Shown: positions 33,182 through 44,900 of the stretch, one piece after another
Layout of the letters: each line of letters begins with the position of its first letter
How positions within the stretch are numbered: position 1 is the stretch's first letter
Source of the DNA: Areca catechu
Taxonomy: Eukaryota; Streptophyta; Magnoliopsida; Arecales; Arecaceae
Direction: 5' to 3'
DNA length: 64,000 nucleotides
NCBI GenBank assembly: GCA_021397845.1
Contig: JAHSVC010000034.1
Coordinates: forward strand, 4,797,213-4,861,212
Made by a program: the position numbers and the translations under genes
The notes under the pieces: generated by a model
Database searches by the model: none
Told to the model about the DNA's origin: nothing
Seen by the model: the letters and a program-made list of their open reading frames with translations, nothing else

Positions 33182-35238
33182 GTTGGGAAATGTGTCCCAA
33201 AGCCAATTTCTACTGTAAACAGTTGTACATTTGATGTAATTATATATGAATTATATTATTGAATAAAATGTTTATTCTGGCAGATCATCACTATTTCATC
33301 TTTCTGTAATGAGTTCTTCAGTGATGAAGTTCTTAGGACTATTTGTATGTGATATAGAGAGGATATATCATATAGTCCTAAAATTGTTCGCGACCAAATG
33401 ATACACTTATTTCAGGATGATAGTATATCAAGTATAGGTCGTTGTGTGCCATAGTCGTTGGTTGTCCTCTTAACCAAGGAGTGTAGAGACACTGGTATGG
33501 CATGCAGATGTTGTGTTTGACATTTTATCGAACGTGACCCGTCTGTACTTTTTCTGCCTAGAGTTTTGATATGGACGTAGTTATCCCTCAGACATGAGAT
33601 CGTCATGGTAGCTTGCGAGCAACTCACTGTACTTTGATACTGGACTATCTGGATTTCTAATCCAGGAACGGATGGTTTCTGGGTACAGTTAAGTACTCGT
33701 GTAGCGGTGATCGAATCAAGATGGGATTGACCCCTCCAAAGTGTTTGGAGCAGATATCTTACTGCGTTTCAATTTAGCAAAACCTTGGCCAGGGTAGTCA
33801 CTGTAAAGTATTACAGGACTTGTGAGATTGAGACACATTGTTGATGGACTTTATGGGTTAGGCAGTTAAACCCTAAGTCTTCCTGAGCATTGAGGTCAAA
33901 GGGATTAATTACAAGGTTTTCATATCTCCTGGTTCTTGATTGTTACTCTGCAACTTCGACCTATCCGGACGTCGGGTGTCATTGCTAGATGGCGACTTTG
34001 ACTGGTATTGGAAATGTTCCAGTGCTACCGGCTTAGTGTTCGAACCTATGGGGTCACACACCATAGGGGTTTCTACTTGATCTAGTGATCGGAGAACGAT
34101 TGGGAATCGTTCATGGACTCACAGAGAAAAAGATTTTTCTTTATCCAAGTGTCAACACTAGATATTCTTGAAAGTGTCGACACTTGTGTAAGTGTCGACA
34201 CTTGTTGATTTCGCAAGTGTAGACACTTGATGTCACAAAAGTTGTGACATGAAATTTTTACTAATAGTTGGTGATGCATGGAGGTGAATTAAGTAATGTG
34301 ATTACTTGATAGCCCAATTTGATTGAGCTATAAAAATCTGGAACGAATCAAATAGGATTTGGTTCAAAATGGGTTTTGGTCCAATCGGGTTGAACCCAAT
34401 GTATGCACACTTGACCCAATTGATTTCAGTTATGAACTAAAATCAATTAATACATTTAATCTGAATTTAAATAAGTTTAAATTCATTTTTGGGGAGTTAT
34501 GTAACTTTCCATGACCATAACTCCCCATAACTATCCATTACCACACCTATAACTCCCCACTTTCCCTCTCCCTCTCCATCTACTTAATGGGCTGAAATGG
34601 GAGGACGAAATTAAGAAAAAAAATTCAGCAAATAAATGCTGGAAAAATCAAAGGGAAGAAAGGGAAGAAACTAGGAAAAAGTTCTAGTTTTATAGGTGTG
34701 AGGTTTTTGGAGAAAAGTGTGTATTTTTGTACCTAGAGATCTAGGTCTTAGGATTGAGTGTTTGAGAAGGGTTCCAACTACTCATTCTCCACCTCTTGAG
34801 CTTCTTCATTCATTCGGAGAGTTCGGCATCGAAAGAAGAAAAGGAGTCCCGATCAAATCGTTCCACAACAAGCTAACACTTGGAGTGGAAGTAGATTTTG
34901 AAAGAGCCCTGGTGTGAACCACCTGTAGAGGCCGGACATGTGTGCGGCTAAGTAGAGTTCTTCCTCCTGCTTCTGGATCTTTCGTAGCGGAGAGCGTCTC
35001 CATTTCATACAAGGTATGGTTTTACATATATAGATATGTTGCTTTGAAATGTTCATAGCATGAATTCATGATTTTACTGTTTATATTAATCATTCATGCA
35101 AGATCTTGGGACAAGTAGCATAGAAAAGTTTTAAAGCATGCTTAGATTAAATGTTAATCATTTTATCATGCTTCCGCTGCATATTATTTTGAAAAAGTTT
35201 TAAAATACAAAGCATGCTCGCTACTAGTTTTCCTTTCA
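33182..35238 (+). repeat. 5' LTR of Copia-1
   Basis: TG...CA LTR ending CCTTTCA, two bases before the PBS. Its first part aligns with the Copia-2 LTRs (GATGAAGT.CTTAGG, GAGAGGAT.TATC). It contains an array of the palindrome AAGTGTCGACACTT (34147-34230) that Copia-2 lacks. AAG|GTATGG at 35011-35019 is a candidate splice donor. Confidence 0.8.
34147..34230. repeat. Palindromic AAGTGTCGACACTT array in Copia-1 LTR
   Basis: Four near-copies in 84 bp, two of them perfect palindromes (about 34172-34185 and 34190-34203). The same word recurs in the leader and in the Copia-T LTRs. Confidence 0.85.
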
Positions 35239-35240
35239 AT

Positions 35241-35252
35241 TGGTATCAGAGC
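35241..35252 (+). other. Primer binding site of Copia-1 (tRNA-iMet)
   Basis: TGGTATCAGAGC, the standard complement of the 3' end of plant initiator tRNA-Met, two bases after the LTR. Confidence 0.9.
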
Positions 35253-37116
35253 AACCAGGTTGCTTTAGCATGAATGTTTAGTATAAACATTATAAAATCA
35301 GTTTAATTTCTTGCAAGTACTCGGATTGAGTGCCTCACCAGGCCGTCCGGTCATAGGAGAGAAGTAGGGCTGCAAGACCCTCACTTCCCATTCAAAGGGA
35401 TCTCCTATGGCGTGTAGGGGTGCCATTGTGAAGGACTCATGAAGAAGAAAAAGAAAAGAAAAAAAAGTAAAGATTAAAATATTTTGATCTTTATTATGTT
35501 CTAAATTTGAAGTCATAAAATGTTTTAGAAATGTTCTAAAGTTAGTTTATGATTGCTATGTTAAATAGTTTAACATAAAATTCAAGTTTAGAAAAGACAA
35601 AGTTTGGATTTCAGCATTTCTGTGCTCGAATTTGATCAAGTGTCGACACTTGGTTTACCTAGTGTCGACACTTGGGTGTCTATGTGTCGATACTTGGCCT
35701 TCTAGGTGTCGACTCATGAACAAAACACAGAAATTGGTTCTCTGTGTGTCGACCTGTCTCAGAGTAGTGTCGACACCTAGTGTCGACACTTGCTACTGAA
35801 GTGTTGACACTTCACAGTGAACAGAAATTTAAAAATTGGATTTTCTTGTAAAAATGTTTTATAAAGTTTTTTGAAAATGTTTCAATCTGTTGTATGATTA
35901 ACTTAATTATGAATTAAGTAAATCTAAGTGACTAAATGATCTAAGGATATGATTCTAAGATCTAAGTCATATTCATAACTTTGGATTAAATGGGTTAGCT
36001 TGAATTAGGTCCTAATTGGGTTAGACCTAAGTTTAGATGAATTGGACTTAATAGAAAATTAACTTAGTCAAATGTTGAGTTAAGGTTCTTCTCTAGTATC
36101 TATCTAATAGTTAGATTGATTGGTCCATACATCTAAATGGACTTAATCTTGGCTTCGTGGTAGGACCCGATTCCTTAGGCTAGCCTAATCGAAATTGGTG
36201 AACCAATTGGTGTCTAAGGTAAGTATGGCTTTTGATCTATTGTTTTTGGGGCTACCTCTTTCCTGGCCAATGATATTGGTGTCTAAGGAAAGATGGTTAA
36301 TGGCTTAACCCATAACCTTGATCTCACTTACCTGGCCAATATGGTCAACCAGATTTGATTAGTTAGCTCATTGATTCGAGTTAGCCCATGCCAATAAGGT
36401 TAATCAGCTTGACTGATTTAGGTGCCCAAGGATTTTGTGGTTCATGTAACCCTTTCATTATCATATGAAATTAGTGAAAGATAATTCATGACTTATTCTT
36501 TCTCTTCTGTCACAACATGTATAAAACCTCTAAATTATTAGGTCCTTAAAAAGATGGAAATTATATGATAATTTTTTGTCTTAGCCTCCCATTAAGATGT
36601 TTGGTAATGAGTCCAGTAGTGGGGTGATCATCGGCAGATCCATAGATCGGGTGGTCATCATACTATTGGAATTGTCATTTATTATATGATGACATAATGC
36701 AACTTTCTTAAACAGGTGGTCAGGTTAGCCGGCCAAAGTCGGGCTTGATCATTTGTTAGCTAGAAGCATTAAGATCAGTCATGTTAATGGTTGGACCTAA
36801 CTGAGACCTTCTTTAGCAGGTAGCCCAAAGGCCGATTGAAGTGTTCCTAGGGCAAAATAAATTACTAGGAGTTGTTTGGAGAAACAACTGGTTATGAACC
36901 TACCTTTAGATGAACATGGGTTGGCCGACCATAGTCGGGCTCATGCATTGTCTATTGGATTCTGGTACCCACTAAGGGATAAGTGTTATTCTTCGGATTG
37001 GAGGTAGAGGCTACCAGTCTGAATAAAATAGTGGGAGGAGCTTTTAGACAAAAGTCCATGTCTTTAAGTTTTAAATAATTCATATACTAAATAGCCTTGG
37101 TTTTCTTTTTCAGATA
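35253..37116 (+). other. Copia-1 untranslated leader with probable 3' splice site
   Basis: Long leader without coding motifs, aligning with the Copia-2 leader in many places (GGTTAGACCTA, TAGCCTCCCATTAA, GTCTTTAAGTTTT). It ends in a pyrimidine tract and CAG at 37113, three bases before the gag ATG. A palindrome array at 35637-35818 is specific to Copia-1. Confidence 0.6.
35637..35818. repeat. Palindromic GTGTCGACACTT array in Copia-1 leader
   Basis: About eight copies of GTGTCGACACTTG and variants in 180 bp (for example 35638-35652, 35661-35673, 35766-35792). It lies inside the putative leader intron. Confidence 0.85.
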
Positions 37117-37168
37117 ATGTCTACTAATCTGTCACTTCGGCCATTATTAGATAATGACAAGCTCATGT
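37117..37168 (+). pseudogene. gag: Copia-1 gag, first 17 codons only
   Basis: The product begins MSTNLSLRPLLDNDKLM, matching the Copia-2 gag start. It is cut by the junction with gypsy A copy 2 near 37168. Confidence 0.75.
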
Positions 37169-37954
37169 AACACTTTACTAGTATGGTAGATTGGTTTCTG
37201 CACATGCTTGGTGTCTTTCTGCACCAAAACTGAACTAACTGCCTCATCAGTGGCGGATAGATATAAGTAGAGTGTTTCTCCTTCACAGGGCTTAGAAAGC
37301 AATGGTGGGCTTTCCAAATATTCCTTCAATTTGTCAAAGGCGACTCTACTATCTTCTGTCCACTCAAAATTCTGATTCTGGCATAGAACTTTGAAGAAGG
37401 GTAAACACCTTTCTGCAGAGCGAGAAATAAAACGACTCAAAGAGGCAATTCTTCCTGTCAGCCTTTGAACTTCTTTTTTGCAAGTAGGATGCCTCATAGT
37501 CCGAAGAGCCTGTATCTTTTCTGGATTGGCCTCTATTCCTCGCATGGTAACCAAGTATCCCAGAAACTTCCCTGAGGTCACACCGAAGATGCATTTGGTT
37601 GGGTTTAGTCTCATCTGATGGCATCTAAGAGCATTGAAAGACTCTTTTAGATCTGAGATATGATGGGACTCGTGAAGACTTTTCATAATCATATCATCAA
37701 CATAAGCTTCCATATTTCTCCCAATCTGGTTCTTGAAAACTTTGTTGATGAGCCTTTGAAAAGTTGTCCCAGCATTCTTCAAGCCGAATGTCATTACCTT
37801 ATAGCAGTAAAGTCCCTTTTCAGTGATAAAAATCATCTTCTCTTCATCTTCAAGGTTCATTTGGATCTGATTATAACCTGAAAAAGTATCCATGAAGCTC
37901 AATAACTGATGATCGGTAGTAGCATCAACCAGCTGATCAATTTTTGGCAATGAA
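37169..37954 (-). pseudogene. Gypsy A reverse transcriptase, C-terminal part
   Basis: A long intact frame: SLPKIDQLVDA, FSGYNQIQMNLEDEEK, FGLKNAGTTFQRLINKVF, the active site AYVDDM with both Asp, CIFGVTSGKFLGYLVT and the thumb/connection LTGRIASLSRF. The RNase H start LYLYLSATDEAVSSVLVQ runs to PIYHTSKVLHE and then leaves the family at the Copia-1 junction. It continues from 48288-48556 once Copia-2 is ignored. Confidence 0.88.
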
Positions 37955-37959
37955 AAACT

Positions 37960-40382
37960 TGTTGGGAATTGTATCCCAATGCCAATCGCCTGAGTTGTAG
38001 GCGGTTGTGCTAAGTATTGTACTTTTTCAATGAATTAATAAAATATTATTTTTTGGCAGCTCATCACATATTGAATTTCTCTGAAATGAACTCTTTCCAT
38101 GTGATGAAGTCCTTAGGGCTACACTGACTTCGATACAGAGAGGATGTATCGACTGGTCCTTAAACCTTGTTCACAGCCAAAGGATATATTTCACTGGGCG
38201 GAAATATATCAAGTATAGGTTGTTGCGGTTCACATCATTTGGTTGTCCTCTTGACCAAATGAGTGTGGTGACACTGATGTGACCTGCAAGTGGGATATAT
38301 GATATTTCATTGAACGTGACTCCGTGAAGTCCCTTTCTGCCAAAGGGATATTCACGATTGGATATGGGTATAAGTGTCCCTCTGACCTGAGGTCATCACG
38401 GTAGCTTGCAAGCAACTCCCTGTGCTTTGGTACCGGACTACCCGGATTTTTTAATCCGGTGATGAAAGATTTCTGGGTACAGGCAAGTACTTGTGGAATA
38501 GTGATGGACCAAGATGGAATTGACCTGTCCAAACAGTTTGGATTGAATGTCTCGTTGTATCTCAATTTAGCAAATCCTCGGCCGGGGTAGTCCTAGTGAA
38601 GAGTCACTAGGCTTGCAAGATTGAGACACGTGGTCGACTGACTTAGTCTGGGTTGGCAACCCAATATCAGTCGTCCTGAACATTAGAGGTCAAAGGGATG
38701 AATTATATGGTAACCATATGCCAGAGGTTCGATAGTTTGCTCCCGCATCTTCGACCTATCCGGACGCCGGGACCCATTGCTAGATGGTTTCCTGTGCTGG
38801 TACTAGAATTGTTCTAGTGCTACCGTTTAGGTTCGAACCTATGAGGTCACACGCCACAGAGGAAAACTCTCCGATCCGGATACCGATTATGATTGAGAAT
38901 CGTCTCGGTTTTATGGTAACAGTAGTATTTTTGAGCACTCATTTTTTCCTTCTTGTCCGTGTCTGAGTCAACCAAAAATTGTTCCGGGTTGATCAGGACT
39001 GCGCCAGGATTTTTCTGAATCAGTTTTGAACTGATTCGGAGTTCGTTTCGGCCTCCAATTGGTTGCGAACCAATTGACCCAATTTTAATTGGGCTTGGAC
39101 CAGGTTCAATTGGATTGAACCACCGTTGGTTAATTTGAACCAATAGGTTTGAACCAAATTGGTTTAATAGGATTGAACCAAGAATTAAATATTTGGTTTG
39201 AACCGGTTTATTGAACCAGCATTTACCCCATCCACCGTTTACACGGTTATTTGCTGGAATTTCTATCGATGGAAGGCCAAAAGAAACAAACGCTGGACTT
39301 TTCTCCTACCTCCACCGCTGGAATTAACTTTTGTTAATGGCTTTTAATCCCGTTTAATTATTTGTTAATGGGAATTTTGTAACCGGCTCTCTCTTCCACT
39401 CCCGTCTCTCCATCTCCCTCATCCCCTCTGCAGCTTATTTAAACCAACAGTAACAAACTCCATCAGCCCCCTTGTGTTTGAAGTGTTGGAATATTAGCTT
39501 ATGTTACTCCACCGTGAGAAAAGAAAATACCGAGAGAAGAAATTTTTCAAGGAAAATTTTTGAGGGGTTGTGAGATCACCTCATTGGGTACTTGTAGAGC
39601 TGTTTTTGGGAGGGAGTAAGGGAGAGTCCAAGGTTTTCTTCCCATTGTTTGAGTGCTCTTTCCCTGCTGCAGCAAATTTTGTTTTGCTGCAGCAATCTGT
39701 GATCGTGAAGCTTTTTCCGGCGGCTAGCACCGCGCGTGGAGAGAGATCGGAGAGCCCCGGGCGTGTCTCCCCTCTAGAGGGAGTGTCTATCTACTCCTCG
39801 GAGCAAACCACGCGAACCGGGATCGCTCCGGTTGCCCGAAACCCATCGACGAAGATAGCTACTCAGATCTGCTGCCATTTTCGTGCAGCAGACTTCGGCG
39901 ATTTTTCTCGATTTTTTGGCTTGGTTTTTCTTGCAGAAACCAGTGCCAAATCGAAGAAGACTTCCTCAAGAATCTACAGCTCAAATTTGGGAGCGATCGG
40001 AGGTCCGGAAGGCGGCGTTCCGGGGACTTTTCGGAGACCCTGTTTTCAGCCCAAGGTGGAAGACGACTGGAATAACTTTATTCCAGTTATTCCAGTCTAT
40101 TCCAGGTTTATCCCAGGCTTATTCCAGCCTGGAATAAGGTATGTTTTTTGGGTTTTGTTTTTCATGCATGAGTAGATCTAGATATGCATTTATAATATTT
40201 TATAAACATTACATGCCCATGTTACAACATGTTTATACTCTTTACATGCTTCCTGATTATGTTAGATCCTGGTTGGAGCATTTTTCCGCTATGCAAATAT
40301 AAAATCGTTTTAAAATACAAACCTGCTCCCTGGTGTTGCATGCTTAGCGTAGGCACCTGCTAACTCACCTTTTTCACTTTCA
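37960..40382 (+). repeat. 5' LTR of Copia-2
   Basis: TG...CA LTR of 2,423 bp. TTATTTAAACC at about 39435-39445 is a plausible TATA region, followed by a GC-richer R/U5 part. AAG|GTATGTTTTTTG at 40136-40148 is a strong splice-donor match. A 201-codon open frame in the R/U5 part (39570-40175) is not preserved in the other LTR at its N-terminus and is not taken as a gene. Confidence 0.95.
39435..39445 (+). promoter_or_regulatory. Likely TATA region of Copia-2 5' LTR
   Basis: TTATTTAAACC follows a CT-rich tract and is repeated at about 47341-47351 in the 3' LTR. No other good TATA-like site was seen nearby. Confidence 0.45.
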
Positions 40383-40383
40383 G

Positions 40384-40395
40384 TGGTATCAGAGC
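40384..40395 (+). other. Primer binding site of Copia-2 (tRNA-iMet)
   Basis: TGGTATCAGAGC, one base after the LTR end. Confidence 0.93.
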
Positions 40396-41907
40396 CAGGT
40401 TGCCTTTGTAACATAATCTTGATGCATGTTAGATTAAAAATAGTTTAATTTATTTTTGTATCCTGATAGTACTTTTAGGAACCTAGTTGAGACCTTCACC
40501 ATGACCGTGTGTCTTTGACACGAAACAGATCATCTGTGTTGGCCTTTTCAGAAGGATCCTTTAAGGAAATCTCGGAATTAAAATTGTTTTAGCTTAGATA
40601 CAATTTTGACATGTATTGGGCCATGAAATGTTTATAAAATAAAATCTAGAAATGATGCATGATGTAATGTGAAATTTTTTTTTACATTGACACTTAATTA
40701 AAAATGTTTTGATTAAATGTATGGCTTATTAAAATAAATCATTAGGTTTATGAAATCTAAGTTGACATGAATAAGCCATTTTGGGTTAATTGGGTTAGTT
40801 ATCTAATTGGGTCCTTAACTGGGTTAGACCTAGGTTTAGTTGAACCGGATAAAAGAAGATTAATCAAAAGTTGATCAAGGTCCTTCTTTAGAACTATCTA
40901 ATAGTTAGAATAGTTGATCCGTTCATCTAAAATGGATCCAATTAGTGGCTCTGTGGACGCCCGAGTCTTTAGGCAAATCTGATCGGGTCTGGTAAACCGA
41001 CTGGTGTCGAGGTAGGTTTGGCAATAGTGATCATGGTTGTATGAGGCTACCTTTTTCCTGGCCAACTTGGTTGGTGTCTAGGAAAGATGGTTAATGGCGG
41101 ATACTCACCCATGATCTCACCTACCTGGCTAGTCGAGTTAACCAGAACTGATTGGAAAAGCTCAACGACTCGAGTTAACCCATGTCACCCAGGTTGATCA
41201 GTCTGACTGATCAAATAGGTGCCCATGGATCAAATGTTGATTTATATCAACCCTCCTGGAATCTGATTTATTCAGTGGGAGGATGATCCATGTCCTTACC
41301 TTTATTCTTCTGTCACAAATAATTAAAAATCCTCTAAAATTATTAGGTCCTTAAAAAGACTGAGTCAAGGAGTTGACAGTGTCTTAGCCTCCCATTAAAT
41401 CAGATAGAAATGTGTCCACTAGCTTGGTGTGCATCGGCAGTTCCATAGAACGGGTGTACATCCGACGACTGGAATTTCTATCTGATCGATGATGGTTCAG
41501 TGCAACCTCCTTAACGGGACCAGGTGGGCCGGCCATAGTTGGGCTTGGTTTTTAGTTAGCTGGAAGCATTGGGTTTATCATTTTAATGGTTGGACCTAAC
41601 CAGAGACCCGCAATAGGAGGCCCCTAGGCCGATTGGGGTGTCCTTTGGGGCAAAATAAATACTGAAAATTGTTTAGAGAAACAATTGGTTTACGAACCTA
41701 CCTTTAGGCTCGTATGGGTGAGCCGGCCTTAGTCAGGCTCATGCGTGGCCTATTGGATTTCAGTACCCACTTGAAAAAATGTTTTCACTGATTGGAGTTA
41801 GAGGCTACCAATCTGAAAAATTAGTGGGAGAAACCTTTAGACTAAAATCCAAGTCTTTTGGTTAATTTATTAATTCATACACTAATTTGGTCTTGTTTTC
41901 TTTTCAG
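40396..41907 (+). other. Copia-2 untranslated leader with probable 3' splice site
   Basis: 1.5 kb with no coding similarity and many ATG triplets. It ends CACTAATTTGG...TTTTCTTTTCAG directly before the gag ATG at 41908, which has the form of a branch point, pyrimidine tract and acceptor. With the donor in the LTR this gives a 1,769-nt intron (40139-41907). Confidence 0.6.
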
Positions 41908-44900
41908 ATGTCTTCAAACTTGTCGCTCCGGTCACTTCTCGATAGCGAGAAGTTAAAGGGTCACAACTTCGATAGTTGGTATCGAAAGTTGAAAATAGTT
42001 CTGGAGCACGAACGGATCCTGTATGTGATAACGGATCCGGCACTTGAAATCCCTCCCGCTAATGCATGGACTGCGGTCAGAGACGCTTATTTGAAGTGGG
42101 TCTCTGATCGGACTACTGTCCGTTGCATTATGCTAGCGGCGATGAACGACGAGTTCACTCGCAAATTCGAGGAGGCCCAACCTAATGAAATCCTTCAAAA
42201 ATTGAAGGAATCCTTCGGCACCCCGGATGATGTAGAGCGGTACAAAGTGTCTTGTGCCATCTACAACTCCAAGATGCCGAATGGTGGTGCAGTCACTGAT
42301 CATGTATTGTACATGATCGAGCTGATTGAAAAATTGGGCAAACTCGGATGCCCCTTGCACGAGCAGCTCGGCAAGGATGCGATACTGAATTCTCTTCCCT
42401 CCTCCTATCTTGACTTTCTTGATCATTACAGAATGAACAAGCCTGCAGTCAACTACCATGGTCTTTTGGGGTTGCTGCAGACTTTCGAGAAAGACCACCA
42501 ACTTGATAAAGGGGTGGTGAATTTAGTGGGAGAAAATAGAGGTCGTCGTCCCTTTAAGAAAGGGAAGAAGAAAATAAATAAAAAGGGAAAGAAGGTGCAG
42601 AATGCTCCTGGCCCGAGTCAGACCAGGAAGTTTATAGCTGATCAGTCTTCTGCAGAGTGCTTCTACTGCAAGAAGAAGGGACACTGGAAGAGGAACTGTT
42701 CTCTTTACATTGCATCCCTTGATCCGAACAGGCCGAGAAAGCAGAAGTCTGCTGGACAAGGTATTTATATGATAAAACCTTGTAATTACTCAATTTTTGA
42801 TACTGCTAACTGGGTATTGGATACTGGTAGTCCAATTCATGTTTGTAATTCGTTACAGGGACTTCAAGTTAGCAGAAGATTTGAAGATGGAGAACAGTTT
42901 CTGAGCGTTGGGAATGGAAATCGTGTTCCAGTACTGGCGGTCGGAGTCCTGCATCTTGTCTTTGAGTCTTGTACTGTCGAACTAGTCGACTGTCACTATT
43001 GTCCTAGTTTCATTATGTGCATTATCTCTGTAGGCCTTTTGGCCAATTGTGGTTTTGAACTATCAATAAAAGGAGATTTTTGCAATGTTATTTTGAATAA
43101 TGCTATAATAATGAAAGCTAGATTAAATAATGGCATATTTGTACTATCAAAGACTGTTAGTGTAATGTACACCTCTAGCAAACGCCCAAGGTTAGAAAAT
43201 ATCAATAATTTGTATCTTTGGCACTGTAGACTAGGTCATATTAACCAAAATAGGATAAACAAGATGCGAGGAGATGGACTTCTCGAGGTCAGTGATTCTG
43301 AATCACTGCCCACTTGTGAATCCTGTTTACTTGGTAAAATGACCAAGTCACCTTTTTCTGGAAAAGGTGAACGATCTACAGAACTCCTAAGTCTAATACA
43401 TACTGATGTATGTGGACCAATGACAATAAGTGCCAAAGGAGGATATAAATACTTCATTACATTTACAGACGACTTTTCGAGGTTCGGTTATGTCTTTCTA
43501 ATGAGACATAAGTCTGAGTCGTTTGAAATGTTCAAACGATACCGTAATGAAGTAGAAAAGCAAACTGGAAAAAGTATTAAAACCCTTCGATCTGATCGAG
43601 GTGGTGAATACTTATCTGGTGAATTTTTGACATATCTTGAGGAGAATGGAATTCTCTCTCAGTGGACTCCTCCAGGAACACCACAGTTGAATGGTGTGTC
43701 CGAAAGGAGGAATCGAACCTTGTTGGACATGGTTCGATCAATGATGGGCTTTGCAACTCTGCCGCTATCCTTTTGGGGATATGCACTTCAGACAGCCTGT
43801 TACTTGTTAAATAATGTTCCAAGTAAGTCTGTTGTCTCCACTCCATATGAAATGTGGAATGGACGTAAACCTTCAATCTCACACCTTCGGGTCTGGGGTT
43901 GTCCGGCTTACGTAAAACGTTTAGACGCAGACAAACTTAGTCCTAAGTCTGACAAGTGTTTTTTTGTTGGTTATCCTAAGGAAACCAAAGGATATTTTTT
44001 CTACTTGGAGAATGAACAAAAGGTGTTCGTTGCTCTTAGAGCTATCTTTTTAGAAAAGGAGTTCCTTGGAGAAGGAACTATAGCCTCTAAGATTGAACTT
44101 GATGAAGTTCAGCCAATAGAAAAACCTGCACACTCCAAGGACATCGTAGAACCAGTTGTGATTGAATCACACCCAGAATCCATTAGGAGATCTGGTAGAA
44201 TACCGCGTCACCCGGACAGATACTATGATTTCTTGATCCGGGACGGCGATCCCATTGAGCTCGATGAGAACAATGAGGATCCGATCACTTATATGGATGC
44301 ACTTCAGAGATCTGACTCTGAGGCATGGCTTGGAGCCATGCGATCCGAAATGGAGTCCATGGAAATCAACAATGTTTGGACATTGGTTGATCCGCCTGAA
44401 GGAATAAAACCCATCGGGTGTAAATGGATCTTCAAGAGAAAAAGGGGCGCAGATGGGAAGGTAGAAACCTATAAAGCCCGTCTGGTTGCCAAGGGATATC
44501 GTCAACGATATGGTATCGATTATGACGAGACTTTCTCCCCTGTGGCAATGCTCAAGTCCATTCGGATCATGCTTGCTTTGGCAGCATATTTTGATTACGA
44601 GATCTGGCAGATGGATGTCCGTACCGCTTTCCTAAATGGGGAGCTGGAAGAAGAAGTATATATGATACAGCCTGAAGGGTTCACATCCACAGATGAATCA
44701 AAAGTATGCAAGTTGCAGAGGTCCATCTATGGACTCAAGCAAGCATCTCGAAGTTGGAACTTACGCTTTGATAGATGTATCAAATCGTATGGCTTCGTTA
44801 AGAACGGAGAAGAACCGTGCATCTATAAATGGATTAATGGTTCTGTGAATGTATTCCTAGTACTGTATGTTGACGACATTCTCTTAATCGGGAATGATGT

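Larger units (their letters stand above)
33182..37168 (+). mobile_element. Copia-1: 5' LTR, leader and first codons of gag
   Basis: Starts TGTTGGGAAATGTGTCCCAA, close to Copia-2. It has a 2,057-bp LTR, a tRNA-iMet PBS and a leader of 1.9 kb. Gag starts at 37117 (MSTNLSLRPLLDNDKLM) and stops matching after about 17 codons, where family-A gypsy RT begins on the other strand. No pol and no 3' LTR remain. Confidence 0.85.

Noticed and set aside
39570..40175. 201-codon open frame in the Copia-2 LTR (and 215-codon frame at 47560-48207)
   Set aside because: The two LTR copies differ by indels that change the N-terminal frame, there is no family motif, and the frame crosses the probable splice donor. 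It is R/U5 sequence, not a gene.
41887..41907. Upstream extension of Copia-2 gag-pol
   Set aside because: The first codon at 41887 is TTG; the stretch is the pyrimidine tract before the ATG at 41908, which matches the Copia-1 start.
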